This document shows positions 16,232-23,889 of a DNA stretch of 44,279 nt, in pieces (within the stretch, counting starts at the first letter, position 1; the number at the start of each line of letters is the position of its first letter). Under the pieces are notes generated by a model. It saw nothing but the letters and a program-made list of their open reading frames with translations, did no database searches and had not been told where the DNA came from. The DNA is taken from NCBI GenBank assembly GCA_012034805.1, contig JAAUOP010000026.1, forward strand, positions 1 to 44,279, in the 5' to 3' direction. The position numbers were made by a program, and so were the translations under genes. Origin of the DNA: Synechococcales cyanobacterium CRU_2_2. GTDB lineage: Bacteria; Cyanobacteriota; Cyanobacteriia; PCC-9006; JAAUQQ01.

Positions 16232-17710
16232 ATGTCGTTCCTGTTTGACGCTTGCCTGTTGAGCTGTTTGAGTCTTGCAACCCTCCCGTTGGCTTCAATC
16301 CAGGTTTTGCCTGAATCCGTTGAGCGATCGCCCGAGCCCGTCGCCCAGGAGGTTGTCTCCCTCAAGGAATTGATGGTGGGACTGGATTCTGTCCTCGAGC
16401 TGACGACCCGTCTTGAGCGAACGGCTCTAGAACGATCTGCCCCCGGGGAGTCTGACCGCGAACCGTCTCAGTCGTTGGCGTCGAATCTGGCTCAAACCCA
16501 ATTCCAGGCGGTGTCTGCGACCTTGGCTCTACCCGTTTCGGCCGATGGCCAACTCGTGATTCCTGAGCAGTGGCGATCGCCCAAACCCTCGCCCAAATTG
16601 CCAAAATTGGCTCCGTCAGGGGCGAATTCTACTGCGAGTTATCCTAGTTTTTTCAGTGGGCCGTTGAATGCTCAACTGCGACGGTATCTGGCCTATGTAG
16701 AAGCAGTCGGGCCTGCAGATATTTTGATTGTGGGCAGTTTGCGCGCCACCCAGGGCGTTGATCCGTTGATTTTGCAGCAGGCTTTGGCGGAGCGCGGACA
16801 TGGGGGGCTCAAGGTGTTCAATTGGGGGATTAATGGGGCCACGGCCCAGGTTGTGGATGTGTTGCTGCGGGAAATTTTGGCCCCAGAGCAATTGCCCAAG
16901 TTGGTCATTTGGGCCGACGGTTCCCGGTCGTTTAGCAGTGGACGACGCGATGTAACCTACGAAAACATTCTCCTTTCGCCGGGCTATCGTGCCCTCGCAA
17001 CGGGCCAGCGCCCCGCTCTGACGCCCGATGAACGACAACAGTTGCAGCGCCTGCAAGTGGCGCTCAAGTCTGCGCCATCCCTGCCCGACGGACTCAAGCA
17101 AAAGCTAGGCCATCAGGTCTCTCCCCATCGCACGACGAGTTTGCGCAGCTTTTTTATTGATTGGTGCTCCGATGTTCAGGGGCCTTGCGATCGCGCCTCC
17201 TCTAGCAGTATGGCCCAAGCCCTGGCCTTTGATAGCACGCTGTATCTGGAGGCGTCAGGCTTTCAGGTCAATTCCCGTCAGTTTCAGCCAGCGACCTATT
17301 TCCAGCAACATAGAAAAATTTCGGGAGATCAAGATGGAGACTACGCCAATTTCAGTTTGTTTGGCGATCAGCATCGAGCCTTGAAGCGAATTTTGGCGTT
17401 TTCCCAGCAGCGGAAAATTTCAGTTATTTTTCTGAGCTTACCCCTCACGAATACGTATTTGGACGCGGTACGTCAAAAGCGAGAAGCGGCCTTTGTTGTT
17501 TACATGAACGACGCGGCAAAACATCCCAATTTGGGTTTCTATGATTTGAGTCGAGTGTGGCCCAATCGCAATGAACTCTTCATTGACCCGAGCCATGTAA
17601 ATCGCTATGGCGCTGCGCTGATTTCCTGGCAGTTTGCTAAATTGATCACGCCTTACCAGTTACAACGTCTGGCCTCTAAAACGCCTAAGGGCAAACCTGA
17701 AACGAAATAA
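16232..17710 (+). CDS. Exported SGNH-like protein (DUF1574-like), function unknown
   Basis: I start this gene at the ATG at 16232, which gives MSFLFDACLLSCLSLATLPL, a signal-peptide-like opening; an in-frame TTG at 16157 would put 25 polar residues before it. After a variable Ser/Pro-rich linker the conserved part begins ADILIVGSLRATQGVDP, resembling SGNH block I (usually GSSR; here GSLR). VFNWGINGATAQVVDVLL, LVIWADGSRSF and a late FIDPSHVNRYGA with the Asp/His pair complete an SGNH-like layout. The usual nucleophile Ser is not obvious beyond the S of GSLR. It probably acts outside the cytoplasmic membrane, perhaps on polysaccharide. I cannot assign a substrate. Confidence 0.72.
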   Translation: MSFLFDACLLSCLSLATLPLASIQVLPESVERSPEPVAQEVVSLKELMVGLDSVLELTTRLERTALERSAPGESDREPSQSLASNLAQTQFQAVSATLALPVSADGQLVIPEQWRSPKPSPKLPKLAPSGANSTASYPSFFSGPLNAQLRRYLAYVEAVGPADILIVGSLRATQGVDPLILQQALAERGHGGLKVFNWGINGATAQVVDVLLREILAPEQLPKLVIWADGSRSFSSGRRDVTYENILLSPGYRALATGQRPALTPDERQQLQRLQVALKSAPSLPDGLKQKLGHQVSPHRTTSLRSFFIDWCSDVQGPCDRASSSSMAQALAFDSTLYLEASGFQVNSRQFQPATYFQQHRKISGDQDGDYANFSLFGDQHRALKRILAFSQQRKISVIFLSLPLTNTYLDAVRQKREAAFVVYMNDAAKHPNLGFYDLSRVWPNRNELFIDPSHVNRYGAALISWQFAKLITPYQLQRLASKTPKGKPETK

Positions 17711-17774
17711 CTTTCACGTCCCCCAGAGGCACTCCCAACAGCAGCAAAAGCACGATTTGTTTCGAGGAATTCAA

Positions 17775-17802
17775 TCTAGGTTCCGATTTCTAGGTTCCGA
17801 TT
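17775..17802 (+). repeat. 14-bp tandem duplication upstream of the DUF3122 gene
   Basis: TCTAGGTTCCGATT occurs twice in perfect tandem (17775-17788, 17789-17802) in the spacer before the gene at 17842. Confidence 0.9.
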
Positions 17803-17841
17803 GGGTTGATAATAGGAGAGCTGTTTTCGAGCGCGATCGCA

Positions 17842-18402
17842 ATGCGAGTTCAACGCGGGTGGCTGTTCTTACGCGGGTGGCTGTTCTTGCGCGGGTGCTA
17901 CCTGTCAGTGAGTTTAACATGCTGTTTATCCGGGTTGCTTTGGCTAACGGGCATCTGGGTGTCACCGGCCCAAGCCGCGATTCATGTTTATCCCGAAACC
18001 GAAACTCAAACGATGTATCGCTCTCGTCTGAGCCTACGAGATAACCAGGATTTGGCTTGGCAAACGATCTTGTTTAAGCGGATTCAGAATGGTCTGGTGG
18101 TGGACTTTAAGCTGCGCCTGGTCGGGTTTCCGGGGCAGGTCACCCTGGCCCATCCCGCCGATCTCGTCTTGCGCCAGGGGATGGGTGTGACTTGGCAAGC
18201 ATCAGATCAGACCCAAGCGGATACCCAGCTGGATACGGTGGTCACCAGCGTCGGTCAGTACGAGATGAAACCGGTGATGGCATCGCTCGATCGGTTCGCC
18301 CCGATGCAGCTGGAGGTGACATTGGAGGGGGGAGAGGTGCGATCGCTCTTGGTGCCTCCCTTTGTGGTCAAAGAATGGCTGGCGCTTAAGGATCAATCCT
18401 AG
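17842..18402 (+). CDS. DUF3122-like exported protein
   Basis: The ATG at 17842 gives 186 residues; a TTG at 17806 would extend it by twelve. The N-terminus is a signal peptide (SLTCCLSGLLWLTGIWVSPAQA) and the mature part begins AIHVYPETETQTMYRSRLSLRDNQDLAWQ, which I recognise as DUF3122, a cyanobacterial family of unknown function. KLRLVGFPGQVTLAHPADLVL follows, and the end is VPPFVVKEWL. An 18-bp tandem duplication (17853-17888) encodes RGWLFLRGWLFLRG directly before the hydrophobic core, lengthening the signal region. Confidence 0.78.
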   Translation: MRVQRGWLFLRGWLFLRGCYLSVSLTCCLSGLLWLTGIWVSPAQAAIHVYPETETQTMYRSRLSLRDNQDLAWQTILFKRIQNGLVVDFKLRLVGFPGQVTLAHPADLVLRQGMGVTWQASDQTQADTQLDTVVTSVGQYEMKPVMASLDRFAPMQLEVTLEGGEVRSLLVPPFVVKEWLALKDQS

Positions 18403-18681
18403 AGGCCTGAAGTTCCAGGAGATACACGCGCTATGCCTTCAAGCCTCTAGTGAGGCCCACAGGCTCGCTCAAAAAATTATTGGATCTGGCAAGTCACTCA
18501 GACTCAAATTGAATGAAACCCAGCATTTAAAATCAGTTCAGGCGGAAGAACTGTCTGCGCACTTGCATGACAAGGTGCGACAGCTTGCCTTAGAACATGG
18601 GCGATCGGTGGTGGAGCATTTTGTGACGATTAGCCTGGGAATTCAGCCTGGGAATTCAGCCTGGGAATTACTGGAATGCCC
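18403..18681. other. Intergenic region with a 13-bp tandem repeat
   Basis: CCTGGGAATTCAG occurs at 18634-18646 and 18647-18659, with a partial third copy to 18669. A plus ORF at 18362-18805 covers this stretch but runs into the antisense of futB and shows no known domain, so I do not call it. Confidence 0.6.
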
Positions 18682-20355
18682 TCAAGCTCGCGATCGCCCC
18701 TGGGCAATCCGCCAGCTCAGCAAAACCACCGGCAACAACCCCACTGCCAAAATGGCTAGCGCCGGTGCCGAAGCCGCTGCCAAGCGTTCATCGGATGCAT
18801 ATTGATACACCCGAATTGCCAGCGTATCAAAATTGAACGGACGCATCACCAACGTGGCCGGTAGCTCCTTCATCACATCGACAAACACCAACATCACGGC
18901 TGTCAACAGGCCACTGTTCATCAGTGGCAGATGGATTTTGAGCAGCGTTTGGCCTGGGCCATGGCCCAAACTGCGAGAGGCATCATCCAGGTTGGGTTTG
19001 ATTTTTTGCAAACTTGATTCGACGGTATTGAGAGAAACCGCCAGGAAGCGCACGAGGTAAGCCAACACGAGGGCGATCGCCGTTCCCCCCAGCACCAGGC
19101 CAAAATTCCCCGCCACTTGGTCAAACTGACCGAGCGGAATCAGTAACCCCACGGCAATCACCGCCCCCGGAACTGCGTAGCCCATGGAAGCCAACCGCGC
19201 ACCCAATACCAGGGGTGGCTTGGGGTTGAGCCGCAAGCCATAGGCCACCACTAAAGAGAGGGGAACGGCGGTGAGCGCTGTGGCGATCGCCAACAGCAAA
19301 CTATGGCGGCTAAGCTGCCAAAAGGCGTCGTCAAAGGTTTCACTGGCGTTTTGCACCGCCAACTGGATGAGATAGGCCATCGGCACTAACAGTCCCAGGG
19401 CAATGGGTAAACAACAAATCAACTGTGCTCCGATTTGCCGCATTCCCCACAATGGATAACCGGGCAGCACCTGCTGCGGACTGTCGCATTGGTAGTATTT
19501 TGCCTGCCGCCGCGACCACCCCTCCCAAAGAATCAACGCCAAGATAAACAGCATTAAGACCGCCGCCAGTTGCGTCGCCGCGACCCGTTCGCCCATGCCA
19601 AACCAAGTGCGATAGATGCCCGTTGTAAACGTATTGACGCCAAAATATTCCACCGTACCGAAGTCATTTAGGGTTTCCATCAAGGCCAGGGCCAAGCCGC
19701 CCATAATCGCCGGACGGGCGAGCGGCAGCGCAACGCTAAAAAAGCTGCGCCAAGGATTACAGCCCAGGACTCGGCTGGCTTCCAGGCTGCGAATCGACTG
19801 TTCTTGAAAGGCAACCCTGGCCAAGAGATAGACGTAGGGGTAGAGCGAGAGACTGAGCATTAGGATGGCTCCCCAAATCGAACGAATATTGGGAAACCAG
19901 TAATCCTGGATGCTGTCCCAGCGAAAGAGCGATCGCAACGCCAGTTGCACCGGCCCAAAGTAGCCCAACAGCTCGGTGTAGGTGTAAGCCAGCAGGTAGG
20001 CTGGGGATGCCAGCGGCAACAGCAATGCCCATTCAAACACCCGCCGCCCCGGAAACCGGCAAACGGTCACTAACCAAGCCGTGGCGATACCCATGGCCGA
20101 GACCCCGCAGCCCACCCCTAGCATCAGCACCAGCGAGTTGCCAATGTAGCGTGGCAAAACGGTGCTCGCCAGATGGTTCCAGATGTCGCTGGAGTCGGTG
20201 AAAATGCTGCTAAGGACTACGACCACGGGGGTCATGACGAGGGCTGCGATCGCTAACACCGCCAGCGTCCAGCTCAGGCTAGCTGGCGATCGGCGGATGA
20301 CCTGGGAAAAGCGGGCGCGTTGAGCAGGCGATCGCTGAGGATACTGGAAATTCAT
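18682..20355 (-). CDS. futB: Iron(III) ABC transporter permease (FutB/FbpB type)
   Basis: This inner-membrane permease of 557 residues has about twelve membrane helices in two repeated modules, as in Fut/Fbp/Sfu iron transporters. The EAA-like loops that dock the ATPase are visible as EASRVLGCNPWRSFFSVALPLARPAI and DDASRSLGHGPGQTLLKIHLPL. ELLGYFGPVQLAL, FNDFGTVEYFGV-like motifs (TLNDFGTVEYFGVNTF) and DVMKELPATLVMRPFNFDTLA are characteristic. The matching ATPase gene lies divergently, 220 bp away; no substrate-binding protein (FutA) is in the window. A thiamine or spermidine transporter is less likely. Iron as substrate is a family inference. Confidence 0.85.
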   Translation of the reverse strand: MNFQYPQRSPAQRARFSQVIRRSPASLSWTLAVLAIAALVMTPVVVVLSSIFTDSSDIWNHLASTVLPRYIGNSLVLMLGVGCGVSAMGIATAWLVTVCRFPGRRVFEWALLLPLASPAYLLAYTYTELLGYFGPVQLALRSLFRWDSIQDYWFPNIRSIWGAILMLSLSLYPYVYLLARVAFQEQSIRSLEASRVLGCNPWRSFFSVALPLARPAIMGGLALALMETLNDFGTVEYFGVNTFTTGIYRTWFGMGERVAATQLAAVLMLFILALILWEGWSRRQAKYYQCDSPQQVLPGYPLWGMRQIGAQLICCLPIALGLLVPMAYLIQLAVQNASETFDDAFWQLSRHSLLLAIATALTAVPLSLVVAYGLRLNPKPPLVLGARLASMGYAVPGAVIAVGLLIPLGQFDQVAGNFGLVLGGTAIALVLAYLVRFLAVSLNTVESSLQKIKPNLDDASRSLGHGPGQTLLKIHLPLMNSGLLTAVMLVFVDVMKELPATLVMRPFNFDTLAIRVYQYASDERLAAASAPALAILAVGLLPVVLLSWRIAQGRSRA

Positions 20356-20388
20356 CGGTGGAGCAGGGAGAGGCGTTAGGACGAATGC

Positions 20389-20439
20389 GAGATCAAAAAT
20401 GTTGGGAGATCAAAAAAGTTTGAAGATCAAAACAAAAGT
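20389..20439 (+). repeat. Imperfect 17-bp tandem repeat between futB and futC
   Basis: Three imperfect units built on GAGATCAAAA lie at 20389-20405, 20406-20422 and 20423-20439 in the shared promoter region. Confidence 0.6.
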
Positions 20440-20519
20440 CTAATCCTGTTGCGAAAAACTCTCAATTTCTAATTTACACTTGAGAACAAGATAACGAGAC
20501 AAAATAACGGTTTATCCGC

Positions 20520-20558
20520 GTTGCTGACCTGGGTTGCTGACCTGAGTTGCTGACCTGA
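20520..20558 (+). repeat. 13-bp tandem repeat in front of futC
   Basis: GTTGCTGACCTGG/A occurs three times (20520-20532, 20533-20545, 20546-20558), ending 19 bp before the ATG at 20578, where it would lie in the leader of the futC transcript. Confidence 0.92.
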
Positions 20559-20577
20559 TCTCACTTTGACTTCATCC

Positions 20578-21726
20578 ATGACAGAACCGGCTATTCTGGC
20601 GCTGCACCAGATCGACAAATATTTCCCTGGGAGTTCTCAGCCTGTCTTGTCCCAGGTCGAGTTGGCGCTCGAAGCGGGGGAAATTTTGAGCCTGCTGGGG
20701 CCCTCTGGGTGCGGCAAGACGACCTTGTTGAGAATCATTGCTGGATTTGAAGCCCCCAGTGCAGGTGAGATTCTGCTCAAGGGCCAGCCGATTTGCCATT
20801 TGCCGACAGAGAAACGCGGCATTGGCATGGTGTTTCAGGACTATGCACTGTTTCCCCATTTAACGGTGGCAAAGAATCTCGAATTTGGTCTAAAGAACGC
20901 TCGGCAGTCGGCTGCTGACGCGTTTCCAGCCCAGTCATATCCGGCCCAGTCATTTCCGGTCCAGTCATTTCCGGCGGAGCGGGTCAAGACAGTACTCGAG
21001 CTGGTGGGTTTGGCGGGCTATGAAACCCGCTACCCCCATGAACTCTCGGGGGGCCAGCAACAGCGGATTGCCTTGGCGCGGGCACTCGCGCCGTCTCCGG
21101 CACTGGTGCTACTGGATGAGCCGATGAGTAATTTGGATGTCCAGGTGCGGCTGCGGCTCCGCCAAGAGCTGCGGGATATCCTCAAGCGGGCAGGTACTTC
21201 GGCTATTTTTGTTACCCATGATCAAGAAGAGGCGCTCTCGATGGCAGATCGGGTCGCAGTGCTCAATCAGGGCAAAGTCCAGCAAGTCGGCCAACCGGAA
21301 GAAATTTACCAGCATCCGGCAACGCGGTTTGTCGCAGATTTTGTTACCCAGGCTAATTTTTTGCAGGCTCGATTTCAGGGAGATCACACCTGGGAAACAG
21401 AGTTGGGGCCACTGTGGGTTGATCCTAGTTGGGTTGTGAATCGTGGGGTCGTGAAAGTGCTGGATGCGATCGCACCCGGTACTTTCGCAGAACTCATGGT
21501 GCGCCAAGAGGATTTTATCTTGAGACCGGATCCCCAGGGGAGAGCTGTGGTGGGCGATCGCCAATTCCTCGGGCGAGAACATCGCTATGGTGTTCAGCTC
21601 GCTTCAGGGGCTGTTCTGCTGGTGCGATCGCCCTCAGCGCTGGGTTTGCAGCCTGGTCAACGAGTCAGCCCAGAATTAACAGGTGAACAAAGAATATTTA
21701 TGCCCGAGGGTGCCACTATCCTCTAA
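20578..21726 (+). CDS. futC: ABC transporter ATP-binding protein (FutC/FbpC type)
   Basis: This is the ATPase of the iron transporter whose permease lies divergently. From the ATG at 20578 it has 382 residues; an in-frame TTG at 20566 adds four. Motifs are Walker [11 protein letters not shown] loop [12 protein letters not shown], signature LSGGQQQR, Walker [11 protein letters not shown] and switch His in [10 protein letters not shown]. The C-terminal part (residues about 240-382) is the TOBE/FbpC-like regulatory domain. A 15-bp tandem repeat (20923-20975) inserts [18 protein letters not shown] between Q loop and signature, in the helical subdomain where length varies. The 3' end overlaps gloB by 11 bp. 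Confidence 0.9.
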   Translation: MTEPAILALHQIDKYFPGSSQPVLSQVELALEAGEILSLLGPSGCGKTTLLRIIAGFEAPSAGEILLKGQPICHLPTEKRGIGMVFQDYALFPHLTVAKNLEFGLKNARQSAADAFPAQSYPAQSFPVQSFPAERVKTVLELVGLAGYETRYPHELSGGQQQRIALARALAPSPALVLLDEPMSNLDVQVRLRLRQELRDILKRAGTSAIFVTHDQEEALSMADRVAVLNQGKVQQVGQPEEIYQHPATRFVADFVTQANFLQARFQGDHTWETELGPLWVDPSWVVNRGVVKVLDAIAPGTFAELMVRQEDFILRPDPQGRAVVGDRQFLGREHRYGVQLASGAVLLVRSPSALGLQPGQRVSPELTGEQRIFMPEGATIL

Positions 21727-22546
21727 ATAAATCCTTTTTGCCGCGCAATTTGCCGAAGGTGCGAGCGGGGGTATCTTTGCCGATCGCCGCGATCACACCA
21801 GGCTGATCCCAGCGCAAAAATGGATTGGTCGCCTTTTCGATCGCCATCGTCGTCGGCACCGTTGGTTCCTGGCGCGATCGCATCGCCTTCACCTGCTCAA
21901 ACCGCTGCATCAGTGCCGCATTTCCCGGCTCAACCGTGAGCGAAAATTGCAAATTACTCAAGGTATATTCGTGGGCGCACCAGATGCGGGTGTTGTCTGG
22001 CAGCGATCGCAACCGCCCGATCGAATCCACCATCTGCGCCGGAGTGCCTTCCCGCAACCGTCCGCAGCCCCCGGAAAAAATCGTATCCCCACAGAATAAG
22101 TCACCGGACAAGTCACCGGATAACTGGCCCGCTTCGTCTGTCGCGATCGGCGGAAAGTAGTAGGCAATATGGCCTCGGGTGTGGCCAGGAATGAAAAACA
22201 CTTCAGCCTCACGAGAACCAAAGAGGACGCGATCGCCCGTTTCTAAAAATACCTGCTGCCCCGGAATCCGGCCCCGATCCTCGGCCCCGGCATACACCAC
22301 AGCTTGGGGAAACTGCTGCAAAATTTCCCGATTGCCCCCCACATGGTCGTGGTGGTGATGGGTGTTGAAAATTGCCACCAGTTCCGCACCCAGCTGCTGG
22401 GCCCTGGCTAAGACCGGTGTAGCCTCTGCCGGATCCACCACTGCCATGATCTGCCGGGCTGGGTCGTAGAGCAAAAAAATGTAGTTATCGCTTAAAACGG
22501 GGATTCGTTCAATTTGAAGCCGTTCAATCTGCGGCCCAGGAAACAT
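21716..22546 (-). CDS. gloB: Hydroxyacylglutathione hydrolase (glyoxalase II)
   Basis: Glyoxalase II hydrolyses S-lactoylglutathione in methylglyoxal detoxification, in the cytoplasm. The metallo-beta-lactamase signature THHHHDH lies at residues 62-68 with His and Asp metal ligands; [10 protein letters not shown] and [20 protein letters not shown] follow, then [12 protein letters not shown], the GloB-specific segment. The C-terminal glutathione-binding domain ends near TNPFLRW. Length (276) is right. A 12-bp in-frame duplication gives SGDLSGDL in the middle. It converges with futC, overlapping by 11 bp. Confidence 0.94.
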   Translation of the reverse strand: MFPGPQIERLQIERIPVLSDNYIFLLYDPARQIMAVVDPAEATPVLARAQQLGAELVAIFNTHHHHDHVGGNREILQQFPQAVVYAGAEDRGRIPGQQVFLETGDRVLFGSREAEVFFIPGHTRGHIAYYFPPIATDEAGQLSGDLSGDLFCGDTIFSGGCGRLREGTPAQMVDSIGRLRSLPDNTRIWCAHEYTLSNLQFSLTVEPGNAALMQRFEQVKAMRSRQEPTVPTTMAIEKATNPFLRWDQPGVIAAIGKDTPARTFGKLRGKKDLFRG

Positions 22547-22643
22547 AAATTGCGAAGAATAGTTGGGGCATACTGATCATAGAGTCCTGTGCATCGAGTT
22601 GTGTACATCTTGCCGACCGCACTGCCGTGAAAGAGGAAGGCCC

Positions 22644-23840
22644 TTGAACATTACGTTGGTTGTCAGTGACTTATCCGCCAGTGGTGCAGGCCGCTGGGGG
22701 GATGCAGTTCGTCCGTTTCTGCTGACGAAGGCGCTTCAATCTCTAGGTCATCGCATTAAGATTATCGGCTTTAATAACGGGGAATCGGTGGTTCAGTCGT
22801 CACCCGAATTGCCGATCGCAGAAATTGTCAGCGGTATTTATCCTCAGTTTTTCCAGTCGGCAAGGCAGATGTTGCGATCGCTCGAGGCCGACCCCGACTG
22901 CGACTTAATCTATGCCTACAAGCTCAAACCTAGCAGCTTTGGCCTAGCGCTGCTCCACCGCTATCGCCAAAGTGGTGCCAAAACCCCGGTTTTCCTCGAC
23001 ATTGACGATTGGGAACTCAGCTGGCATGGCGGTGACAGCTTCCGCTATCGGCCCACCCCTCGCCAGCTGTACCGAGATGTGTTCAAGTCCGAAAGTGCCC
23101 TGCGTAATCCAGACGATCCGTTTTACCTACAACAGATGGAGCGATTTGTCTCCCAGGCCAACCACGTCACCACCCATAATGCCTTTTTGCAAGGTCGTTT
23201 TGGTGGCACCTACGTGCCCAATGGCAAGGACATCTGTTTGTTCAATCCGGAGAACTATGATCCGGAGGCGAGCCGCGATCGCTTCAACCTCACACCCTAT
23301 CGCACCCTGATGTTTCCCGGTGCCCCCCGTCCCTACAAGGGCGTCGAAGATATCCTGACCGCGCTGGACATCCTGGATGAACCTGATTTGCGCCTGGTGA
23401 TCGTCGGCGGCAGTCCCTACGATCAGTACGACCAGCAACTCACTCAACAGTGGGGGCACCGTCTGATCAAATTGCCTCGGACGCCCTATAGCCAGATGCC
23501 TGAAATCATTAGCGCCGCCCATGCGATCGTCGTTCCCCAGCGAGACAACCCGGCGACGAAGGCTCAGTTTCCGCTCAAGTTGACGGACGGGATGGCCATG
23601 GCCAAACCGATTTTGGCCACCCGTGTGGGGGATGTCCCGGAAATCCTGGGTGATGCTGGTTATCTCGTTGATTCCAACTCGCCCCAACAGCTGGCCGACG
23701 GCATTCGCACCCTCTTCAGCGAATTTGACACCGCCCAGCAAAAAGGCCAACAGGCAAGGCAACGCTGCATCGAACATTACAGCATCGAAGCCATGGCCAA
23801 AACCCTCGAAAGCATCCTACCCGCTAGACCTCTAGCGTGA
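22644..23840 (+). CDS. Glycosyltransferase family 4-like protein
   Basis: I start this 398-residue protein at a TTG at 22644 (NITLVVSDLSASGAGRW), because AAGAGGAAGG stands just before it and the earlier in-frame residues back to 22563 are Cys/His-rich and unlike the family. The GT-B fold is visible: N-terminal domain with FLTKALQSLGHRIKIIGF, and a C-terminal domain with LMFPGAPRPYKGVEDIL, RLVIVGGSPYD and the E-x7-E type region near VPQRDNPATKAQFPLKLTDGMAMAKPIL. It transfers a sugar from a nucleotide sugar; acceptor is unknown. The following gene, 50 bp away, is an ABC exporter, suggesting synthesis and export of a glycan or glycolipid. Confidence 0.85.
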   Translation: MNITLVVSDLSASGAGRWGDAVRPFLLTKALQSLGHRIKIIGFNNGESVVQSSPELPIAEIVSGIYPQFFQSARQMLRSLEADPDCDLIYAYKLKPSSFGLALLHRYRQSGAKTPVFLDIDDWELSWHGGDSFRYRPTPRQLYRDVFKSESALRNPDDPFYLQQMERFVSQANHVTTHNAFLQGRFGGTYVPNGKDICLFNPENYDPEASRDRFNLTPYRTLMFPGAPRPYKGVEDILTALDILDEPDLRLVIVGGSPYDQYDQQLTQQWGHRLIKLPRTPYSQMPEIISAAHAIVVPQRDNPATKAQFPLKLTDGMAMAKPILATRVGDVPEILGDAGYLVDSNSPQQLADGIRTLFSEFDTAQQKGQQARQRCIEHYSIEAMAKTLESILPARPLA

Positions 23841-23844
23841 ATCT

Positions 23845-23889
23845 AGATCCACTCCCCACTCCCAATCTCCAATCCCCAACTCCCTCCCC
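23845..23889. repeat. C-rich low-complexity spacer
   Basis: This stretch is built from CCCACTCCC, CCCAATCTCC and CCCCAACTCCC, like the opening of the window, and lies between the glycosyltransferase and exporter genes. It may hold no function. Confidence 0.6.

Noticed and set aside
18362..18805. Plus-strand ORF of 147 residues between the DUF3122 gene and futB
   Set aside because: It overlaps the end of DUF3122 and the antisense of the futB C-terminus and has no recognisable domain.
20480..20512. Fur box between futB and futC
   Set aside because: TGAGAACAAGATAAC shares only the left half with the Fur consensus; the right half does not match an inverted repeat.
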